Below are positions 59,668 to 64,000 of a stretch of DNA of 64,000 nt, in pieces. This stretch comes from Candidatus Flexifilum breve (lineage in GTDB: Bacteria > Chloroflexota > Anaerolineae > Aggregatilineales > Phototrophicaceae): positions 112,874-176,873 of the forward strand of contig JADKGC010000012.1 of assembly GCA_016717205.1 (NCBI GenBank), given 5' to 3'. The notes beneath the pieces were generated by a model. That model worked only from the letters and a program-made list of their open reading frames with translations, ran no database searches and was not told the origin of the DNA. Every line of letters starts with the position of its first letter. Within the stretch, counting starts at the first letter, position 1. The position numbers and the translations under genes are program-made.

Positions 59668-60587
59668 ATGGCTGGAACCGTGTCAGTGAGCCTTCGCAAG
59701 TCGCTCTTCGCGCGACTGCTGCCGTACCTGTTGATCGCGCCGACCCTGATACTGGTATTCATTTTCACGGTTTATCCGGCGATCAATTCGGTGGTCGACA
59801 GCCTGTATAAGCCCGCGCGTAACGCTCGTGACCCATCGGAGTACGTCGGGCTGGAGAACTACGTCGATCTGTTCAACCCGGATCACTACATCGGCTCGGC
59901 GTTCGTGCAGATTATCGGCCAAACCCTGACCTTTTCGATTGTGACGGTGCTGGTCAGCGTGCCGCTCGCACTCCTGTTCGCGCTGCTGCTCAACCGCAAA
60001 ATGCCGCTGCAAGGCGTGTGGCGCTTCAGCCTGTTTTACCCGTCGCTGCTGCCGCTGATCGGCGCGGCGAGTATCTGGGCGTTTCTGTTCTCGGACACGG
60101 TCGGTTTGATCAACACGGTTGTACGCTCGTTTGGCGGGCGTGGGGCGAACTGGATTGGCGACCCGAACATCTCCCTGTGGGCGGTGATCGTCGTCAACAT
60201 CTGGAAGCAAGTCGGCTACTACATGATTTTCTATCTGGCAGGCTTACAGGGCATTTCCCGCGACTTCTACGAAGCTGCCGAACTCGATGGGGCGAACGGT
60301 TGGCAGCAGTTCGCTTTCTCACGCTGCCGCTCCTGCGCCGCACGACATTGTTCATTCTCGTCATCGCGTTTACGTTCGCCTTCCAGACCGTCGAGCAGTT
60401 ACAGGTGCTCGGCATGGGTGGTCCCGGTAACAGCAGCAATCTCCTGCTGTTTTACATCTTCCAGACGATTCCCGAGCGGCGGAACTGGGGCTATGTTAAC
60501 GCCATGTCGGTCGTGCTCGTGTTGATTCTACTGGTGTTCACCGTGAGTAATTTCGCCTTGTTCGAGCGGGGGCGCGAAGATGACTGA
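59668..60587 (+). CDS. Sugar ABC transporter permease 1, UgpA-like (frameshifted)
   Basis: About 306 aa after repair, with about six helices (LIAPTLILVFIFTVYPAIN, TLTFSIVTVLVSVPLALLFA). The EAA loop reads ISRDFYEAAELDGANGWQQF. The frame then breaks near 60310; another frame continues FLTLPLLRRTTLFILVIAF and the last helices. One missing C in TTCCGC explains it. The ATG at 59668 has AAGG upstream. Works with the next gene. Confidence 0.83.
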
Positions 60588-61497
60588 AAAACGAGCCGGA
60601 TTTGGCGCGACAATACTCACCGCGGTAGTTTCGCTGATTTGGCTGCTGCCGTTGATCTTCGCCGTGCTGGTGAGCTTTCGCCCGCAGGCCGATGGTGTGG
60701 GCAGCGGGAACATCTTCTTTGGCAGTCGGATCACACTGGATAACTACAGCGCCGCATTGAGCGTCGCGCCGTGGGCGTGGCACGCCGTCACCAGCGTGAT
60801 TTTCGTGGTCGGGACGCTCGTCGTGCAGTTGGTCACGGTCACAATGGCGGGTTATGCATTCGCCCGGATGAAGTTCTTCGGGCGCGGGGTGCTGCTGTTC
60901 ATCTTGCTCCTGCAAATCATGATTCCGACGGCGGTGCTGCTCGTCCAGAACTACGCCACGATCCGCGAGCTGGGGTTGTTTGATACGCGCTGGGCGCTCA
61001 TGCTGCCGTATTGGGGATCGGCGTTTGGGGTGCTGTTGCTGCGCCAGACGTTCCGCGAAGTGCCGCGCGAACTGGAAGAGGCCGCGCGCATTGATGGGGC
61101 GAATCTGCTCCAGATTCTGTTCAACGTCTACATTCCGCTGAGTATACCGGCCTACGTCGCTTTCGCGCTCGTGTCAATCAGTTCGCACTGGAACGAGTTT
61201 CTATGGCCGTTCATCGTGACGCGCACCGAAGAAGTGCGCCCGCTCACCGTGGGGTTGAACAAGCTGTATTCGACGACGGAAGTCGGGGCATTATACGGTC
61301 AACTGCTGGCGGGCACGGTGATCGTGATCGCGCCGCTCGTCATCCTGTTCATGCTGTTCCAGCGCCGCTTCATTCAGAGCTTTGCGTCCAGCGGGATCAA
61401 GTGGCATAAAAGCAACAAAATGAAACACAGAGAAAGCGCAAGAGAAGACGCAGAGAAAACAGAAGGACGAGGTTACCTCTCCGTTCTCTGCGGTTAG
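60580..61497 (+). CDS. Sugar ABC transporter permease 2, UgpE-like
   Basis: 305 aa with about six helices (TAVVSLIWLLPLIFAVLVSF). The EAA loop is VPRELEEAARIDGANLLQIL. It overlaps permease 1 by 8 bp (ATGACTGA). Family members end near FIQSFASSGIKW; here a further 27 residues (KSNKMKHRESAREDAEKTEG) come from an A-rich repeat (61424-61491), as in the ABC-F at 3816. No ATPase gene is present. Confidence 0.86.
   Translation: MTEKRAGFGATILTAVVSLIWLLPLIFAVLVSFRPQADGVGSGNIFFGSRITLDNYSAALSVAPWAWHAVTSVIFVVGTLVVQLVTVTMAGYAFARMKFFGRGVLLFILLLQIMIPTAVLLVQNYATIRELGLFDTRWALMLPYWGSAFGVLLLRQTFREVPRELEEAARIDGANLLQILFNVYIPLSIPAYVAFALVSISSHWNEFLWPFIVTRTEEVRPLTVGLNKLYSTTEVGALYGQLLAGTVIVIAPLVILFMLFQRRFIQSFASSGIKWHKSNKMKHRESAREDAEKTEGRGYLSVLCG
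61424..61491. repeat. A-rich periodic repeat with inverted arms, extending the UgpE-like gene
   Basis: CACAGAGAAAGCGCAAGAGA, then GACGCAGAGAAAACAG: short units like those at 5461-5592. CGCAGAGAA (61449-61457) is exactly inverted by TTCTCTGCG (61483-61491). The repeat is translated as a charged tail of the permease. Confidence 0.6.
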
Positions 61498-61504
61498 CTG
61501 GCTT

Positions 61505-61999
61505 TTACTCGACTTCGGCGAGCACCTGATCGCGGGTGACGGTTTGCGCCGCGCCCACATGGATCGCCTTGACCTTGCCTGCGAACGGCGCGCGAATCTC
61601 GTTCTGCATCTTCATGGCTTCCAGATACAACAGCGGTTGACCTGCCTCGACCGCCTCACCGGGCACGACCAGCACAGTCGTGATCAGGCCGGGGATCGGC
61701 GCTTTGATGCGGCCATCGCCGCTGCGCGGACGCGCCACGACCGCTTCGCAGTCCACGATTTCCAGCGGTTCGATGTCACCTTTGGAGCGAATCCAGTGCA
61801 AATCGCGGTCAAACTCGATCTCCAGGGGGCGCCCATCGATGATCATCCAACTGCATGCTTCAAAGGGCTGATTCGCGTCGGGACGTACCACTTGAATGGT
61901 CTCGCCGTTCACCTTCACAGCCAGTTCCGAGGCGCTTTCGGTGAGCATGAACTCTACATCAAAGCTTTGGCCGCCAATCGTCACCGTGAGCTTGCTCAT
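61505..61999 (-). CDS. Biotin carboxyl carrier protein
   Basis: 164 aa. The C-terminal biotinyl domain has LLYLEAMKMQNEIRAPFAG, with Lys in EAMKM for biotin. The N-terminal 85 residues (TVTIGGQSFDVEFMLTE) look like the BT-type region that docks the carrier to a carboxylase in acyl-CoA carboxylases. It overlaps the biotin-carboxylase-like gene by 4 bp. Confidence 0.88.
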   Translation of the reverse strand: MSKLTVTIGGQSFDVEFMLTESASELAVKVNGETIQVVRPDANQPFEACSWMIIDGRPLEIEFDRDLHWIRSKGDIEPLEIVDCEAVVARPRSGDGRIKAPIPGLITTVLVVPGEAVEAGQPLLYLEAMKMQNEIRAPFAGKVKAIHVGAAQTVTRDQVLAEVE

Positions 62000-63228
62000 G
62001 ATTCCTCCAGACCGCGGCGATGCCAGCCGCTTTGCAGACGTTCCGGCACAACCGGCTTGAACGATAGATTGCGGCGCGCGTACAGAATCGCCGCGGCGAC
62101 CGCGAGATCGCGCAGGTTGTCTGACGGAATGCGCTCCTGCGCTTCAACTTCGTAATCGGCGGTATAGCACCCATCAATGAACACCGGGTCGTTCACGATG
62201 CGCTTGATCAGCGAGAGGTTGGTATTCACCCCGCTCAGGCGGAACTCGTCAAGCGTCCGCGACAGGCGCGCGACGCAGGCTTCGCGGGTTTCACCCCACA
62301 CGGTCACTTTGGCGACGAGCGGATCGTATTCGGCGGGTACGGGGCAGCCATCATAGACATAGGTATCCACGCGGACGCGGAAGCCGCCGGGCAGACGTAC
62401 ATGGCGCACGACGCCGGGATTGGGCATGAAATTCCGCAGGGGGTCCTGCGCGGTGATGCGGCAGGCGATGGCGCACCCACTGATCTTGATGTCGTCCTGC
62501 GTATAGGCGAGCACCTCGCCCGCCGCGATGCGAATCTGCTCGCGGATGAGGTCGATGCCGGTCATGGTCTCAGCAATCGGGTGATCGGTTTGGATGCGGC
62601 CCTTGAACACAGTGAAGAAGAAGGTGCCTTCCTCGTTCATGCCGAATTCTACACTGCCCACGCCGACGAAGTTATACAACCGCGCCATTTCGATGGCGGC
62701 CTGCCACAGCCCCTGGCGCTGCTGGTGACTCAGGCAGCAGGGCGCGGGCGATTCTTCGATGACGCGCATGCCGCCGAACCGCAGCGAGCCTTCGCGTTCG
62801 CCGAGGTGCACAACGTTGCCGTGCTGATCCGCGAGAATCTGCACGAACACACGGTGCAGCGGTTTGACAGGCGTATCCGTCACCGTTTGCACGCCGCGTT
62901 CCTGAATATGTGCCAGCACGTCGGCGGGTGGGGCAATCGGCGTTACGCCGGCCTGTTCACACGCGCGGATGAAGTCGGGTTCTTCCGATAGGAAGCCGTA
63001 GCCGGGATGCAGGCTGTCCGCCCCGACCTGCTGCGCGATGGCGATCAGCGCCGCGCCGTCGTTGAAGTCCGAGTCGAGCTGCACGGCTTGATCCGCGAGG
63101 CGGACGTGCAGCGAGCCGCGGTCGGACGGTTGGTAGAGCGCAACCGTCTCGATCCCCATTTCCTGACAAGTGCGGATGATCCGCACCGCGATTTCGCCAC
63201 GATTGGCGATGAGCATTTTCTTGAACAT
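61996..63228 (-). CDS. Biotin-carboxylase-like protein lacking the ATP-grasp lid (probable pseudoenzyme)
   Basis: 410 aa, where biotin carboxylases are about 450-500. The N-terminal domain is normal (MLIANRGEIAVRIIRTCQEMG, LHPGYGFLSE) and so is the C-terminal domain (GCAIACRITAQDP, PGGFRVRVDTYVYDG). Between them about 85 residues are missing, including the ATP-binding lysines and the GGGGRGM loop. The remainder has lost more: QRRHQKV is RFGGMRV here, and FLEMNTRLQVEHP is FTVFKGRIQTDHP. It cannot carboxylate biotin with ATP in the usual way. The reading frame is continuous, so this is not one of the indel errors. It may be a scaffold for the carrier protein. Confidence 0.82.
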   Translation of the reverse strand: MFKKMLIANRGEIAVRIIRTCQEMGIETVALYQPSDRGSLHVRLADQAVQLDSDFNDGAALIAIAQQVGADSLHPGYGFLSEEPDFIRACEQAGVTPIAPPADVLAHIQERGVQTVTDTPVKPLHRVFVQILADQHGNVVHLGEREGSLRFGGMRVIEESPAPCCLSHQQRQGLWQAAIEMARLYNFVGVGSVEFGMNEEGTFFFTVFKGRIQTDHPIAETMTGIDLIREQIRIAAGEVLAYTQDDIKISGCAIACRITAQDPLRNFMPNPGVVRHVRLPGGFRVRVDTYVYDGCPVPAEYDPLVAKVTVWGETREACVARLSRTLDEFRLSGVNTNLSLIKRIVNDPVFIDGCYTADYEVEAQERIPSDNLRDLAVAAAILYARRNLSFKPVVPERLQSGWHRRGLEES

Positions 63229-63238
63229 GTGCGCCTCC

Positions 63239-64000
63239 CTAGGCGGGCGAAATCCCGTGCTTGCGGCTGACGTGACGTTCGCGCTTGGAGAGCGTCAGTT
63301 CTAACCCCTGAATGAGTGCGCGGCGCGTATCGCGGGGCTGAATCACATCGTCGATCAGGCCGCGCGCGGCGGCGACATACGGGTTGTTGAACTTCTTCTG
63401 GTAGTCTTCGACCAGTTCCTTGCGCTTGGCAGTCGGGTCGTCCGCGGCCTTGAGTTCGCCACGGAACAGAATGTTGACCGCGCCTTCCGCGCCCATGACC
63501 GCGATTTCCGCATTCGGGTAAGCGTAGAGCAGGTCGCCGCGCAGACCCTTGCTGCTCATCACGCAGTACGCGCCGCCGTAACTCTTGCGCAGGATGACCA
63601 TGAGTTTCGGCACGGTCGCTTCGCTGTAAGCGTAGATCATGCGCGCGCCGTTGCGGATGATGCCGCCGTATTCCTGATCCTTGCCGGGGAGGAAGCCGGG
63701 GACATCCTGCAGGGTGATGATCGGCACATTGTAGGCGTCGCAGATGCGGATGAAGTGCGCAGCCTTGACCGACGCCTTGATGTCGATGCAGCCCGCCAGG
63801 AACATCGGCTGATTCGCGACGATGCCGACCACGTAGCCGTTGAGCCGCGCGAAGCCGACGACCATATTTTCTGCCCACAGTTGATGCACTTCGAAGAAGC
63901 GACCATCATCAACCACGCTGGCGATCCACCTGCCGCACATCATACGGCTTGTACGGGTCGACCGGGACGATTTGTTCGAGTTCGGTGGTGAGCCGCGCGG
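63239..64000 (-). CDS. Acyl-CoA carboxyltransferase, PccB/MmdA type (partial, frameshifted)
   Basis: The carboxyltransferase chain of propionyl-CoA carboxylase or methylmalonyl-CoA decarboxylase type. It has the crotonase-like halves: ENMVVGFARLNGYVVGIVAN, LQDVPGFLPGKDQEYGGIIR, RKSYGGAYCVMSSKGL and AEIAVMGAEGAVNILFRGEL. Near 63935 the frame shifts: upstream sequence reads LEQIVPVDPYKPYDVR in another frame, repairable by removing one G. The N-terminus is beyond the right edge. It is the first of three linked genes with the biotin-carboxylase-like and carrier genes. Confidence 0.83.
   Translation of the reverse strand, partial: PRGSPPNSNKSSRSTRTSRMMCGRWIASVVDDGRFFEVHQLWAENMVVGFARLNGYVVGIVANQPMFLAGCIDIKASVKAAHFIRICDAYNVPIITLQDVPGFLPGKDQEYGGIIRNGARMIYAYSEATVPKLMVILRKSYGGAYCVMSSKGLRGDLLYAYPNAEIAVMGAEGAVNILFRGELKAADDPTAKRKELVEDYQKKFNNPYVAAARGLIDDVIQPRDTRRALIQGLELTLSKRERHVSRKHGISPA

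Noticed and set aside
1..64000. tRNA, rRNA, CRISPR arrays, insertion sequences or prophage.
   Set aside because: I looked through the intergenic parts for TTCGANNC-type arms, regular spacer repeats and transposase or integrase frames and found none.

Overview
This 64-kb window is GC-rich, tightly packed bacterial chromosome. Its content suggests a Chloroflexota bacterium, probably Anaerolineae-like: paired sugar ABC importers without a linked ATPase, SH3/LysM cell-wall proteins, a men-pathway menaquinone operon, GlgB with a GH94-like protein, and palindromic CCCCTCTCC-type repeats. That is inference from gene content, since there is no rRNA or other marker. I found no tRNA, rRNA, CRISPR array, insertion sequence or prophage.

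Layout. 1-11.4 kb is mixed housekeeping and accessory genes: an M23 peptidase running off the left edge, a J-domain protein, a secreted beta-helix protein, two ABC-F ATPases, a lyxose-isomerase-like protein, a hydrolase, a GyrB-like protein that has lost its ATPase residues, and GNAT and methyltransferase genes. 12-15 kb holds a Gfo/Idh oxidoreductase directly followed by a TIR-TM-WD40 protein. 15-21.6 kb (minus strand) is a maltodextrin module: MarR regulator, MalE-like binding protein fused to two X25-like starch-binding modules, MalF, MalG and a GH13 enzyme. 21.8-22.9 kb is an L,D-transpeptidase.

23.1-37.5 kb is a nucleotide supercluster on the plus strand: purL-purC-purE-purF-purDM-purN, a terminator, then pyrB-pyrC-pyrD-pyrE-pyrF. 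Most genes overlap by a few bases. PurD and PurM are one chain, and PurE is of the animal PAICS type. 37.5-45.2 kb holds a zinc-ribbon protein, a GNAT, a MacB/FtsX-type exporter, AlaX, and an SH3/LysM secreted protein. 45.3-50.4 kb (minus) is GlgB followed by a GH94-like protein. 51.2-58.2 kb is a TetR-headed menaquinone operon (menF-D-B-E-H). 58.2-61.5 kb is a second sugar importer. 61.5-64 kb (minus) is a biotin-dependent carboxyltransferase cluster whose biotin-carboxylase-like subunit lacks its ATP-binding region.

Most interesting signals. (1) Both ABC-F loci have a promoter, a leaderless upstream ORF starting at the predicted transcription start, and an intrinsic terminator just before the first gene's Shine-Dalgarno. 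This is the layout of antibiotic-responsive transcription attenuators. (2) There are two pseudoenzymes, one GyrB-like and one biotin-carboxylase-like. (3) Several families of palindromic repeats occur, some inserted in frame in PurL, MenF, an ABC-F and a permease. (4) About ten single-base indels break otherwise conserved genes (L,D-transpeptidase, purN, pyrB, pyrF, menE, a permease, the carboxyltransferase). They look like sequencing errors, so those genes are annotated full length.
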